This document shows positions 33,842 through 43,503 of a stretch of DNA of 50,751 nucleotides, one piece after another. A program made the translations under genes and the position numbers. Positions within the stretch are counted from its first letter, which is position 1; every line of letters begins with the position of its first letter. Under the pieces are notes generated by a model that worked only from the letters and a program-made list of their open reading frames with translations, ran no database searches and was not told the origin of the DNA. Source of the DNA: Bacteroidota bacterium (lineage in GTDB: Bacteria; Bacteroidota; Bacteroidia; 2-12-FULL-35-15); NCBI GenBank assembly GCA_947466965.1, contig CANIFU010000014.1, positions 1-50,751 of the forward strand, given 5' to 3'.

Positions 33842-34444
33842 TTAATAACTAATAATCAACTCCTTCTCCTCAATCATTTTACGCAAGTTAATCAATGCAT
33901 AACGCATCCTTCCCAAAGCTGTATTAATACTCACATTGGTTTGCTCGGATATTTCCTTGAAGCTCATATCGTAATAATGACGCATCATTAACACTTCTCG
34001 TTGCTCTGCAGGTAGTGCCTCTATCAATTTACGGATATCCTTGCGAATCTGTGACTGTATAATTTCCTCTTCAGCAGTTTTATCGAATACACCCAACACA
34101 CTAAAGATATCAAAATCATCACCTTCCTCATTTGTACCACCGCTTATGGTAGGCATGCGCTTGTCTCGTCTAAATGTGTCGATGATCAAATTGTGTGCAA
34201 TACGCAATACCCAAGGTAAAAACTTGCCTTCTTCATTATAATGACCTTTTTTTAGAGTATTGATCACTTTAATAAAAGTGTCCTGGAATACATCTTCCGC
34301 TAATGCTTTGTCTTTAATAGTAAGCATAATGTAGCTGAAAATTCTGCGTTTGTGTCGCGTGATTAACAAAGATAAAGCTGATTCATCACCCTTGATGTAC
34401 TGGTTAACGAGTTCTTGATCGTCAACAAACTGTTGAATAGGCAT
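33842..34444 (-). CDS. ECF-type RNA polymerase sigma factor
   Basis: The 200-aa protein has a sigma region 2 (about residues 20-95: LITRHKRRIFSYIMLTIKDK, then AEDVFQDTFIKVI and WVLRIAHNLIIDTFRR). Region 4 (about 135-190) contains LPAEQREVLMMRHYYDMSFK and ISEQTNVSINTALGRMR. The linker of about 35 residues is rich in Gly, Asp and Glu. This type is highly conserved in Bacteroidota and usually encoded without a neighbouring anti-sigma gene, as here. It has a consensus promoter about 190 bp upstream and a leader of about 180 nt. Confidence 0.92.
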   Translation of the reverse strand: MPIQQFVDDQELVNQYIKGDESALSLLITRHKRRIFSYIMLTIKDKALAEDVFQDTFIKVINTLKKGHYNEEGKFLPWVLRIAHNLIIDTFRRDKRMPTISGGTNEEGDDFDIFSVLGVFDKTAEEEIIQSQIRKDIRKLIEALPAEQREVLMMRHYYDMSFKEISEQTNVSINTALGRMRYALINLRKMIEEKELIISY

Positions 34445-34633
34445 AGGACCTCCTTTTTTATGTAATGATTAATTATAAAAAAGTAGAGATTTTCCTTATG
34501 ATGCTTCAGTTTTAAAGGCTTTTACAATTTTTGTTAAATAGCCTCGGGTGAATAATAAAATGAAATATAACGTGTTGAACGAATGAATAGCTGAAATGTT
34601 ACATTTCGCAAAAAAATAATTCATTCGCTACAA

Positions 34634-34664
34634 CAAATATACATTTATTAATATAACTAACAAA
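34634..34664 (-). promoter_or_regulatory. Promoter of the ECF sigma-factor gene
   Basis: On the minus strand TTTG (34664-34661) and TATATTTG (34641-34634) are exactly 19 bp apart, a full match to the Bacteroidota consensus. It implies a leader of about 180 nt. Confidence 0.7.
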
Positions 34665-34674
34665 TCAAATTGAT

Positions 34675-34682
34675 TAATTTTG
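34675..34682 (+). promoter_or_regulatory. Candidate -7 element of uvrA
   Basis: TAATTTTG, followed by CA, matches TAnnTTTG. The leader to the ATG at 34801 would be about 110 nt. No well-placed -33 TTTG is seen. Confidence 0.45.
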
Positions 34683-34800
34683 CATTCCCTAAAGATTCAA
34701 TCCTATTAGTAAGATTAAAAATTTCTGCGTTTTCATCTTTTACAATATATCTTTAGAGTCAAATGACAACAGGGTTAGTAAATGAAGATTAAAAGTAATT

Positions 34801-37713
34801 ATGGCAAAGTCCAAGAAAATAGAAGATTTTAACGCAAAAGAATTCATCATTATCAAAGGAGCACGAGTACATAACCTCAAAAATATTGATGTGGCTATTC
34901 CGCGCAACAAATTAGTGGTGATAACCGGACTTTCAGGTTCAGGGAAATCGTCCTTGGCTTTTGATACTTTATACGCAGAAGGACAAAGACGATATGTAGA
35001 AAGTTTATCTTCATACGCCCGTCAGTTCCTCGGACGAATCGACAAGCCCGAAGTGGATTATATCAAAGGGATCTCACCTGCTATAGCAATAGAACAGAAA
35101 GTTAATTCAAAAAACCCTCGCTCCACGGTAGGTACTTCAACCGAAATTTACGATTATCTTAAATTATTATTTGCGCGTATCGGTAAAACTTTTTCTCCCG
35201 TATCCGGTAATCAGGTAAAGCGCGATACCGTTAATGATGTGGCTATTTTCATCAATGCATTGGCGCCAGAAACAAAAATATTAGTTCTTTCTCCAATCAA
35301 TAAAAAAACGGACAAACCCCTAAAGAAACAACTTGAATTGCTATCGCAGCAAGGCTTTACACGCATCCTACAAAATGGATTAGTACAAAAAATAGAGGAT
35401 TTTGTAGCTACGAAATTTTCAGAAAAAGAACAAATCTATATTGTTGTAGATCGTTTAACTGTTCGTCCCAATGATGAAGACAATGAAAACAGAATTTCCG
35501 ATTCAGTTCAAACTGCTTTTTATGAAGGTGATGGTGAATGTGTTATACAGCTCATGATGGACGAAAGTGTTACGACTAAAACTTCAGTTTCAGACAAAGA
35601 CTTTAAGTCAAAAATAAAAAGTAAAAAGTTAAAATCCAGCGTCAACCTGATTGGAGTCAAAGGGCGTTCTTTTTCAAACAAGTTTGAGTTGGATGGATTA
35701 ACCTTCGAAGAACCAACTACCAACTTTTTTAGTTTCAATAATCCCGTTGGAGCTTGTAAACATTGTGAAGGATTTGGTTCTGTGATCGGAATCGATGAAG
35801 ATTTGGTAATTCCAAATAAAAATCTTTCCGTTTATGAGGATGCGATCGTTTGTTGGAAAGGTGAAAAAATGAGCGAGTGGAAAAATGTATTGGTAACTAG
35901 TTCTCATAAATTCGATTTCCCGATTCACCGTTCCTATTATGATCTCACAGATAAAGAAAGAAAACTACTTTGGACAGGAAATAAATATTTCGAAGGACTT
36001 ACAAGTTTTTTTAAGCACCTAGAATCACAGTCATATAAAATCCAGTACAGGGTGATGCTTTCACGCTATAGAGGAAAAACTGTTTGTCCGGAATGCAATG
36101 GCACCCGTATCCGCAAAGATGCTACATACGTTAAAGTTGAAGATTGCTCTATCAATGATGTGGTATTGATGCCCGTTTCTGATTCATTAAAATTCTTTTC
36201 AAAATTAAAATTATCAGACTATGATACCGAAGTTGCGAAACGTATTCTTATAGAAATAAAAAATCGTTTACAATTCCTGGATGATGTCGGACTGGGTTAT
36301 CTTACACTAAACCGCTTATCGAATAGCTTATCCGGCGGCGAATCGCAGCGTATCAACTTAGCAACATCTTTAGGAAGCAGTTTGGTTGGCTCGATGTATA
36401 TACTTGATGAACCAAGTATCGGATTACATTCACGAGACACAGACAGGTTAATAAAAGTTTTGTATTCCTTACGTGATATCGGCAATACCGTAATTGTTGT
36501 AGAGCATGATGAAGAAATAATGAGGGCAGCAGATCAACTTATAGATATTGGTCCGCTTGCAGGAACACATGGTGGTGAACTTGTTTTTCAGGGAACGCAT
36601 AAAGATCTGAAATATGAAGAAAAAAGTTTAACAGCGCTATATCTCACAGGCAAAGAACGTATTCCTGTTCCTTCGTCCAGAAGAAATTGGAATCAATCAA
36701 TTGAACTGACTGGAGTAAGAGAAAATAATTTAAAAGGACTGAATGTTAAATTTCCGCTTAACGTGTTGACTGTTGTAACAGGAGTGAGCGGTTCCGGAAA
36801 AACATCTTTAGTGAAGCGGGTTTTATATCCTGCATTAAAAAAAATTCATGGTGGATTTGGTGAACAAACAGGTAGCTTCGAAAAACTGAGCGGAGATTTT
36901 AAAAATATTTCAGCCATTGAAATGATCGATCAGAATCCGATCGGAAAATCTTCCCGATCAAATCCAGTTACGTATGTTAAAGCATACGATGAAATTCGTT
37001 CTTTATATGCGGATCAGACATTAGCCAAACATAGAGGATACAAGCCTTCACACTTTTCCTTCAACGTGGATGGCGGACGATGTGAAGTGTGTGAAGGAGA
37101 AGGAGAAGTGACTGTTGAAATGCAGTTCATGGCCGATATTCATTTGGTATGTGAAGCCTGTGAAGGGAAACGATTTAAGCAGGATATTTTAGAAATTCAA
37201 TATCAAGAGAAAAACATTTCGGATATATTAAACATGACTGTTGATGATGCGATCGACTTTTTTAGTTTGCCAATTCGACCGACAAACACCGAAAAAAAAA
37301 TTGTACAAAAACTCCAACCATTGTCGGATGTAGGACTAGGTTATGTTCACTTAGGACAGCCCAGCAGTACACTTAGTGGTGGCGAAGCGCAACGGATAAA
37401 ACTGGCTTCATTCCTGGGAATAGGACAAAACAGTAGCACTCCTACTCTTTTTATTTTTGATGAACCAACAACTGGTTTACATTTTCACGACATCTCAAAA
37501 TTACTTTTTGCTTTTAATGCATTGATCAAACAAGGTCATTCATTGATAATAATTGAACACAACGCTGAAATAATTAAGTGTGCCGATTGGATCATTGATT
37601 TAGGACCTGAAGGAGGGACAGCAGGTGGTACAATTATTTTTGAAGGTGTTCCTGAAGATTTGGTGAAATGCAAAAAATCGTATACCGGAAAATATCTGAA
37701 AGGTAAATTATAA
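34801..37713 (+). CDS. uvrA: Excinuclease ABC subunit A
   Basis: The 970-aa protein has both ABC ATPase halves of UvrA. The first Walker A is GLSGSGKSS (about residues 43-51), followed by the UvrB-binding region. The first signature [12 protein letters not shown] and Walker [13 protein letters not shown], the second Walker [10 protein letters not shown] and the second signature [12 protein letters not shown] are all present. The C-terminal zinc module is intact (Cys761, 764, 784, 787). In the N-terminal module only the second and third CxxC-type pairs are seen (Cys319/322 and Cys429/432); the usual pair before FSFNNP is replaced by FELDGL (295-300). UvrA recognises DNA damage in nucleotide excision repair and loads UvrB; neither uvrB nor uvrC is nearby. 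Confidence 0.95.
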   Translation: MAKSKKIEDFNAKEFIIIKGARVHNLKNIDVAIPRNKLVVITGLSGSGKSSLAFDTLYAEGQRRYVESLSSYARQFLGRIDKPEVDYIKGISPAIAIEQKVNSKNPRSTVGTSTEIYDYLKLLFARIGKTFSPVSGNQVKRDTVNDVAIFINALAPETKILVLSPINKKTDKPLKKQLELLSQQGFTRILQNGLVQKIEDFVATKFSEKEQIYIVVDRLTVRPNDEDNENRISDSVQTAFYEGDGECVIQLMMDESVTTKTSVSDKDFKSKIKSKKLKSSVNLIGVKGRSFSNKFELDGLTFEEPTTNFFSFNNPVGACKHCEGFGSVIGIDEDLVIPNKNLSVYEDAIVCWKGEKMSEWKNVLVTSSHKFDFPIHRSYYDLTDKERKLLWTGNKYFEGLTSFFKHLESQSYKIQYRVMLSRYRGKTVCPECNGTRIRKDATYVKVEDCSINDVVLMPVSDSLKFFSKLKLSDYDTEVAKRILIEIKNRLQFLDDVGLGYLTLNRLSNSLSGGESQRINLATSLGSSLVGSMYILDEPSIGLHSRDTDRLIKVLYSLRDIGNTVIVVEHDEEIMRAADQLIDIGPLAGTHGGELVFQGTHKDLKYEEKSLTALYLTGKERIPVPSSRRNWNQSIELTGVRENNLKGLNVKFPLNVLTVVTGVSGSGKTSLVKRVLYPALKKIHGGFGEQTGSFEKLSGDFKNISAIEMIDQNPIGKSSRSNPVTYVKAYDEIRSLYADQTLAKHRGYKPSHFSFNVDGGRCEVCEGEGEVTVEMQFMADIHLVCEACEGKRFKQDILEIQYQEKNISDILNMTVDDAIDFFSLPIRPTNTEKKIVQKLQPLSDVGLGYVHLGQPSSTLSGGEAQRIKLASFLGIGQNSSTPTLFIFDEPTTGLHFHDISKLLFAFNALIKQGHSLIIIEHNAEIIKCADWIIDLGPEGGTAGGTIIFEGVPEDLVKCKKSYTGKYLKGKL

Positions 37714-37740
37714 AGCAAGAAATTAGAAAAAAGGTATCAA

Positions 37741-39516
37741 TTAAATTATTTCCTCTTCTTTAAATTGTAATTCAAACAAACGTTTGTATTGTCCGTTCAT
37801 CTTCAGTAATTCCTGATGATTGCCCATTTCAACAATCTCGCCTTTGTCCAAGACTATAATTTTGTCAGCTTTTTGAATGGTTGCCAAACGATGGGCAATG
37901 ATAATGGACGTGCGTCCTTTAGTAAGAATATCTACAGCATTTTGAATCATTTTTTCAGATTCAGTATCTATAGAAGATGTTGCTTCATCCAATACTAAAA
38001 TCTTCGGATTATATACATACGCTCTTATAAAAGAAATCAACTGACGTTGGCCGGCAGAGAGCATTCCGCCTCTCTCCATAGCATTATAGTCGTATGTATT
38101 TGGAAGCTGGCTGATAAAATCGTGTGCACCAACTATTTTAGCGGCTTCAATTATTTTATCTCGCATTATCTCCTGATTATTCAATGAAATATTATTCGCC
38201 AATGTGTCAGAAAACAAAAACACATCCTGCAAAACAACACCAATATTTTTTCTTAATGAAGACAATTCATATTCGCGAATATTAATTCCATCTATACTTA
38301 TTTCTCCTTTATTATATTCATAAAACCGGTTCAGTAAATTTATGATAGAAGATTTTCCAGCACCTGTAGCACCAACCAAGGCAACTGTTTCACCATGTTT
38401 CACCGAAAAAGAAACATTTTTCAGCACCCAGTCTTCATCATTGTATGCAAACCAAAGATCTTTAATTTCTACAACACCTTGTATTCTTGAAGCATCCTTT
38501 GTTCCATTATCAGCTATTACATCAACCGTATCGATTAATTTAAAAACACGATCGGAAGAAACCATTCCCATTTGCAAAGTATTAAATCGATCAGCCAATT
38601 GACGTATCGGACGAAACATCATATTCAGAAACAATATAAATGCCATCAAATCACCAACAGTTGTTTGCTTTTCCAACACTCCTTTTCCACCCCACCAAAC
38701 AATAAGTGCTAAAGCCAGCGAAGATAAAATTTCAACAACAGGAAAAAATATAGAATACGCCATTATTGAACGGATATTTGCATCACGGTGTAAAACATTT
38801 ATTTTTTCAAACTTTTCATACTCCGCCTTTTCTCTGTTAAAAATCTGTATAATATTCATACCAGTAATGTGCTCCTGAACAAATGCATTTAATCGAGCAA
38901 CCTGATTTCGGACATCCTGAAAAGAGCTCTGCACAGATTTTTTAAATATGTATGTTGCATATAATAAAATAGGAATGGTTGTTAAAGCAATAAAGGTTAA
39001 TTGATAATTCATAAAAAACATCACAACAATGATCACGGATATTTTGAGAATATCACCAATAATTACAATTACCCCATCAGAAAAAATATTTGCGATCACT
39101 TCAATATCAGAAACTGCACGTGTTACAAGTGTACCTATGGGAGTATTATCATAATACTTTAAACGCAAATTCACAATGTGTTTATACAACTGAACGCGAA
39201 TATCTTTAATTACCTTTTGACCTAAACTATTTGTAAGATAGGAATCAATAAATTGCATAAAGGCTTCGGAAATAAGAACGAAAATCAATACAAATGTCAT
39301 AATCAACAACATGGATGCATTCGGTTGTGCAACAAAATGATCAAATGTATATTGAATAAGCAATGGACGAATTGGAGAAAGAAATGCAAGTATAACAGTT
39401 GTAGTTACTGCCAAAGCAAAATTTTTCCGATATGGTTTTACATACGTAAATATCCTTTTTAGAATAGCGAGATCAACTGCTTTCCCGATGATTGTTTTTT
39501 TCTTTTCCTTAGACAT
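37741..39516 (-). CDS. ABC transporter, fused permease-ATPase (MsbA-like)
   Basis: The 591-aa protein has six transmembrane helices (about residues 30-320). Its nucleotide-binding domain has Walker A GATGAGKSS, a signature LSAGQRQ (Ala in place of the usual second Gly), Walker B ILVLDEATSSID and the switch histidine IIAHRL. Such half-transporters homodimerise and export lipids, lipid A precursors or drugs. Its start overlaps the stop of truA by 8 bp on the same strand, so both are probably one operon. Substrate unknown. Confidence 0.92.
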   Translation of the reverse strand: MSKEKKKTIIGKAVDLAILKRIFTYVKPYRKNFALAVTTTVILAFLSPIRPLLIQYTFDHFVAQPNASMLLIMTFVLIFVLISEAFMQFIDSYLTNSLGQKVIKDIRVQLYKHIVNLRLKYYDNTPIGTLVTRAVSDIEVIANIFSDGVIVIIGDILKISVIIVVMFFMNYQLTFIALTTIPILLYATYIFKKSVQSSFQDVRNQVARLNAFVQEHITGMNIIQIFNREKAEYEKFEKINVLHRDANIRSIMAYSIFFPVVEILSSLALALIVWWGGKGVLEKQTTVGDLMAFILFLNMMFRPIRQLADRFNTLQMGMVSSDRVFKLIDTVDVIADNGTKDASRIQGVVEIKDLWFAYNDEDWVLKNVSFSVKHGETVALVGATGAGKSSIINLLNRFYEYNKGEISIDGINIREYELSSLRKNIGVVLQDVFLFSDTLANNISLNNQEIMRDKIIEAAKIVGAHDFISQLPNTYDYNAMERGGMLSAGQRQLISFIRAYVYNPKILVLDEATSSIDTESEKMIQNAVDILTKGRTSIIIAHRLATIQKADKIIVLDKGEIVEMGNHQELLKMNGQYKRLFELQFKEEEII

Positions 39517-40267
39517 TAAAATAACCTTCCGGATAATCTACCCTTTTAAGATATAGTCCGCATGCATGAGCTGACAGACCAGCATTTGAACGCGTTTCAC
39601 TTTCTATAATTTCTCTGAATTTTTCGATACTCATTTTACCTTTTCCAACCTCCAATAATGTACCTACAATTGCCCTCACCATGTTCCTTAAAAATCGATC
39701 AGCAGCAATAGTAAAAATCAAAATATCATCTTCTTCGCTCCACTCAGCTTTGTATAACTTACAAATATTCGTACCGGTTTGAGTGTTACTTTTTGCGAAA
39801 GATGAAAAATCTTTATAATCAAACAGCACCAATGCCGCTTTGTTCATTTCAGCCACATTTAAATCGCCATAAACATAACAAGCACTGTTTATTCGGAATG
39901 GATTTTTTGATTTATTAATAAAGTATTGATATGTTCTTGCCACAGCATCAAAACGCGCATGCGCATTTTCTCTTACCTTATAAATTTTATGAATAGCAAT
40001 GTCTGCTGGGAGCGCATGATTAAATTTAAATATCCATTTAGCTTCATCCGCGAGTAAATCTATAGATGTATCGAAATGAGCGTAATAATCAGTTGCATGA
40101 ACACCTGTATCTGTTCTACCACAACCCATAATAGAAATCTGTTCGTTGAGTAAACGAGAAAGCATTACATTCAAGACCTGCTGCACAGTAGCAAACGTAT
40201 TTATTTGCATCTGCCAACCATGATAGGCTGTTCCGTTATAAGAAAGCTGTATAAAATAACGTTTCAT
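39509..40267 (-). CDS. truA: tRNA pseudouridine(38-40) synthase
   Basis: From the ATG at 40267 the protein is 252 aa; an in-frame ATG two codons earlier (40273) is also possible. It carries the TruA signatures: the N-terminal YNGTAYHGWQ, the catalytic-aspartate motif GCGRTDTGVHA (Asp near 53) and RFLRNMVRAIVGTL in the C-terminal half. It isomerises uridines 38-40 in tRNA anticodon stems. It leads a two-gene operon with the ABC exporter. Minus-strand TAnnTTTG matches occur upstream at 40293-40300 and 40338-40345. Confidence 0.94.
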   Translation of the reverse strand: MKRYFIQLSYNGTAYHGWQMQINTFATVQQVLNVMLSRLLNEQISIMGCGRTDTGVHATDYYAHFDTSIDLLADEAKWIFKFNHALPADIAIHKIYKVRENAHARFDAVARTYQYFINKSKNPFRINSACYVYGDLNVAEMNKAALVLFDYKDFSSFAKSNTQTGTNICKLYKAEWSEEDDILIFTIAADRFLRNMVRAIVGTLLEVGKGKMSIEKFREIIESETRSNAGLSAHACGLYLKRVDYPEGYFNV

Positions 40268-40434
40268 TAACATATAAATAGCTTGGACTTTTCAAACGTA
40301 AGAAGAGAAATAATTATTACCTTCCGATTCAGCCGGACAAATGTAAGAAAATTAATGGTCGTGTAGTGCTGTAATAAGATGTTGCCTTTAACAATTTTTA
40401 ACAGCCAGAATCAACTATTAGATAGGGTTTGTAT

Positions 40435-40442
40435 TAATTTTG
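40435..40442 (+). promoter_or_regulatory. Candidate -7 element of the Bat operon
   Basis: TAATTTTG followed by CA matches TAnnTTTG and lies 45 bp before the MoxR start. A -33 element at the usual distance is not evident. Confidence 0.45.
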
Positions 40443-40486
40443 CAAAATCAAAAATATTAAATTGAACATCAAAAAAAATTAAACAA

Positions 40487-41473
40487 ATGACTGATATTAA
40501 AGAACTGAACGAGCGTATTCAACGCGAAAGTGCCTTTGTTGACTTGCTTACCATGGAAATGGATAAAGTTATTGTAGGACAAAAATACATGGTTGAACGT
40601 TTATTGATTGGCTTATTATCAAACGGTCACATCTTGTTGGAAGGTGTTCCGGGATTAGCGAAAACATTAGCTATTAAATCATTAGCAAACTGTATTCATG
40701 CTGATTTCAGTCGTATCCAATTCACCCCCGATTTGCTTCCAGCCGATTTGGTGGGAACCATGATTTATAGCCAGAAAAAAGAAGAGTTTTCTGTAAAAAA
40801 GGGACCCATTTTCGCAAACTTCATTTTAGCGGATGAAATCAACCGTGCACCTGCAAAAGTTCAGAGTGCTTTGCTTGAGGCAATGCAAGAGAAACAAGTT
40901 ACAATTGGTGAACAAACATTTAAGTTGCCAAATCCATTTTTGGTTTTGGCAACACAAAATCCAGTAGAACAAGAAGGTACTTATCCTTTACCTGAAGCAC
41001 AGGTAGACCGTTTTATGTTAAAAGTTGTGATCGGATACCCTAGCAAAGACGATGAAAGAAAAATTATCCGCCAAAATTTAGCAAGTGAATATCCTACTGT
41101 TAATCCAGTTTTAAAACCAGAAGACATTTTAAAAGCACGCCAAGTGGTGAAGGATGTTTATATGGATGAAAAGATTGAAAAATACATTGTAGATATAGTA
41201 TTTGCAACACGTTTTCCAGCCGACTATAAACTTGAAAAATTTGCTGGCTTGATTAGTTTTGGTGGTTCCCCGCGGGCAAGTATTAACCTAGCAATGGCAG
41301 CAAAAGCATACGCATTCATCAAACGTAGAGGTTATGTTATTCCGGAAGATGTCCGCGCAATATGCAATGATGTATTACGTCATCGAATCGGGTTGACATA
41401 CGAAGCAGAAGCAGAAAACATAACTTCCGAAATGATTATCAACGAAATCTTGAATACAATAGAAGTTCCTTAA
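40487..41473 (+). CDS. MoxR family AAA+ ATPase
   Basis: The 328-aa protein has an AAA+ core with Walker A GVPGLAKT, Walker B ILADEINRA, and the sensor and C-terminal lid region (ISFGGSPRASINLA). MoxR ATPases act as chaperones for von Willebrand factor A proteins. Here it leads a run of eight genes on one strand with a DUF58 protein and BatA-E. In Bacteroides fragilis this cluster is linked to tolerance of oxygen. It is probably cytoplasmic, contacting the membrane-bound VWA partners. Confidence 0.93.
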   Translation: MTDIKELNERIQRESAFVDLLTMEMDKVIVGQKYMVERLLIGLLSNGHILLEGVPGLAKTLAIKSLANCIHADFSRIQFTPDLLPADLVGTMIYSQKKEEFSVKKGPIFANFILADEINRAPAKVQSALLEAMQEKQVTIGEQTFKLPNPFLVLATQNPVEQEGTYPLPEAQVDRFMLKVVIGYPSKDDERKIIRQNLASEYPTVNPVLKPEDILKARQVVKDVYMDEKIEKYIVDIVFATRFPADYKLEKFAGLISFGGSPRASINLAMAAKAYAFIKRRGYVIPEDVRAICNDVLRHRIGLTYEAEAENITSEMIINEILNTIEVP

Positions 41474-41576
41474 TAATTTGGAAATTTGGGAATATGTCAA
41501 ATTGGAAATTTTTAAAAAATAATTCCGACATAGCCCATTTACAAATTTTCAAATTAGCACATTTTCAAATAAAATA
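41474..41576. repeat. Imperfect inverted repeat between moxR and the DUF58 gene
   Basis: The left part (AATTTGGAAATTTGGGAA, then CAAATTGGAAATTT) is roughly the reverse complement of the right part (ACAAATTTTCAAATTAGCAC, then ATTTTCAAAT). The RNA could form a long imperfect hairpin within the operon. Confidence 0.6.
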
Positions 41577-42440
41577 ATGGAAACAGCAGAACTTCTAAAA
41601 AAAGTAAGAAAGATTGAAATAAAAACACGTGGACTCTCGAATCAAGTTTTTTCGGGAGAGTACCATAGTGCATTTAAAGGTCGTGGTATGACCTTTAGTG
41701 AAGTACGCGAGTATCAGCCTGGTGACGACATTCGTTCCATTGACTGGAATGTAACAGCTCGCTTTAATACACCATTTGTAAAAGTTTTTGAAGAAGAACG
41801 TGAGATGACAGTTATGCTCTTAGTTGACATCAGCGCTTCAGGAGCATTTGGCACACAGAAACAATTAAAACAAGATTTGATTACAGAATTATGCGCAGTG
41901 ATTGCCTTTTCATCTATTCAAAACAACGACAAGATTGGAGTGATTTTTTTTACTGATAAAATTGAAAAATTTATTCCTCCCAAAAAAGGGAAAAGTCATG
42001 TTTTAAGGATAATCCGTGATTTAATTGAATTCAAACCAGAACACAAAAAAACAGATATTGAACTTGCATTGAAATATTTAACAGGTGTAATCAAGAAAAA
42101 AAGTATTGCTTTTCTGATTTCCGATTTTTTGGATACCAAATTTGCAGATGCTTTAAAAATTGCTAACAAAAAGCACGACCTGATTGCATTGCGAATATTC
42201 GATAAGCGAGAACAAGAGATCCCTAATGTCGGACTTATAAAATTAATGGATTCGGAAACAGGAACAATAAAATGGATAGACACATCCGACAAAAAAGTAA
42301 GAATGCATTACGCTGTAAATGCAAAAAAACAAGAAACTTTGCTGAAAGATATTTTTAATAAAAGTGGCGTGGATACAGCAAATATTAATACAGTAGAATC
42401 TTATATTCCGCCATTGACAAATTTATTTAAAAGAAGATAG
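41577..42440 (+). CDS. DUF58 domain protein of the Bat operon
   Basis: The 287-aa protein carries the DUF58 hallmark FSEVREYQPGDDIRSIDWNV (about residues 40-59), followed by a VWA-like fold with DISASGAFG replacing a classical MIDAS. No transmembrane helix is visible. In such clusters the protein sits between MoxR and the VWA proteins; its biochemical role is not known. The order MoxR-DUF58-BatA-B is conserved across many bacteria. Confidence 0.9.
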   Translation: METAELLKKVRKIEIKTRGLSNQVFSGEYHSAFKGRGMTFSEVREYQPGDDIRSIDWNVTARFNTPFVKVFEEEREMTVMLLVDISASGAFGTQKQLKQDLITELCAVIAFSSIQNNDKIGVIFFTDKIEKFIPPKKGKSHVLRIIRDLIEFKPEHKKTDIELALKYLTGVIKKKSIAFLISDFLDTKFADALKIANKKHDLIALRIFDKREQEIPNVGLIKLMDSETGTIKWIDTSDKKVRMHYAVNAKKQETLLKDIFNKSGVDTANINTVESYIPPLTNLFKRR

Positions 42441-42486
42441 TACTATATGCAACTAATTAAAAAAAATCGAATTGGTGTTTGTTAAA

Positions 42487-43491
42487 ATGAAAACAAAAAC
42501 TACATATTATTCAATTTCAACCTCAATGATGTTGGGGATATTATTGTTGCTTGTATTTACAAAAACTGCCAGTGCGCAGCAAACGAAAGCATTAGCATCG
42601 CTCGACAGCAGTGAAATCATAATTGGACAACAGGTTAAATTAAAGTTGAGCATCCAATACCGTGTTGATAATGGAAAACAAATTCGCATCATTTGGCCAC
42701 AGATAGAAGATACATTAAGAAAAGAGATTGAAGTTGTAAATAAAGGCAAAATCGATACAATTATTGATAAGAATGATCCGTATTTATTTACACAATCACG
42801 AATATTAACTATTACATCATTTGATTCTGGTTACTGGGCCATACCACCTTTTAAATTTTTGGCAGGTGATACCAATGGAATATTCACCGATCCGCTTTTA
42901 ATGCAAGTTAGTTCCATTGAAGTAGATACCACACAAACAATCAAAGATATTAAAGCGCCGTTTGAAGACACCTATACATGGCTAGATTGGCTTAAAGACA
43001 ACATGAATGTAATTTGGATTGCTTTAGGCGCTTTGATTGTACTTATTATCCTAATTTATATTTTCAAATATATTCTTAAAGTTAAACCACCAATGGTAAT
43101 TGTTGAGGCTCCTATGATACCAGCTCATATTATTGCATTCGAGAAATTAGAAAAATTAAAATCAGAAAACTTGTGGCAAGAAGGTAAATTAAAATTATAT
43201 CACAGTAAACTTACGGATATTATCCGTGAGTACATTGAAAATCGATTTAAAATTCAAGCACAGGAACAAACAACAGAGGAAATTTTATTTGGTTTCAGAA
43301 ATATTTCGATTGACGAAGAAAGCAGAACAAAATTAAAGCAGACGTTAATATTAGCAGATTTGGTGAAATTTGCAAAAGAACAACCATTGCCAAATGAAAA
43401 TGAAAGAAGTCTAGCTTTTAGCTACGATTTCATCAATGGAACAAAAAGAGAAGAAGACGAAGAGAATAATAAAAAAATAAGTAGAGATTAA
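42487..43491 (+). CDS. Membrane protein of the Bat operon, N-terminal BatD-like domain
   Basis: I chose the ATG at 42487; the longer frame begins with TTG at 42472. The protein is 334 aa, with a signal peptide (ending ASAQ), a periplasmic beta-rich domain of about 150 residues, and one transmembrane helix (about 176-197). A cytoplasmic helical domain of about 130 residues follows (KLYHSKLTDIIREYIENRF). The layout matches a short BatD. The position between DUF58 and BatA is usual in Bacteroidota. Role unknown; probably a membrane partner of the VWA proteins. It ends 12 bp before batA. Confidence 0.82.
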   Translation: MKTKTTYYSISTSMMLGILLLLVFTKTASAQQTKALASLDSSEIIIGQQVKLKLSIQYRVDNGKQIRIIWPQIEDTLRKEIEVVNKGKIDTIIDKNDPYLFTQSRILTITSFDSGYWAIPPFKFLAGDTNGIFTDPLLMQVSSIEVDTTQTIKDIKAPFEDTYTWLDWLKDNMNVIWIALGALIVLIILIYIFKYILKVKPPMVIVEAPMIPAHIIAFEKLEKLKSENLWQEGKLKLYHSKLTDIIREYIENRFKIQAQEQTTEEILFGFRNISIDEESRTKLKQTLILADLVKFAKEQPLPNENERSLAFSYDFINGTKREEDEENNKKISRD

Positions 43492-43503
43492 GTTTTATAT
43501 AAG

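Larger units (their letters stand above)
34445..34800. other. Divergent intergenic region between sigma factor and uvrA
   Basis: No coding frame is supported in these 356 bp. They hold the consensus minus-strand promoter at 34634-34664 and a plus-strand TAATTTTG at 34675-34682. The two promoter regions are therefore back to back within about 50 bp. Confidence 0.6.
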
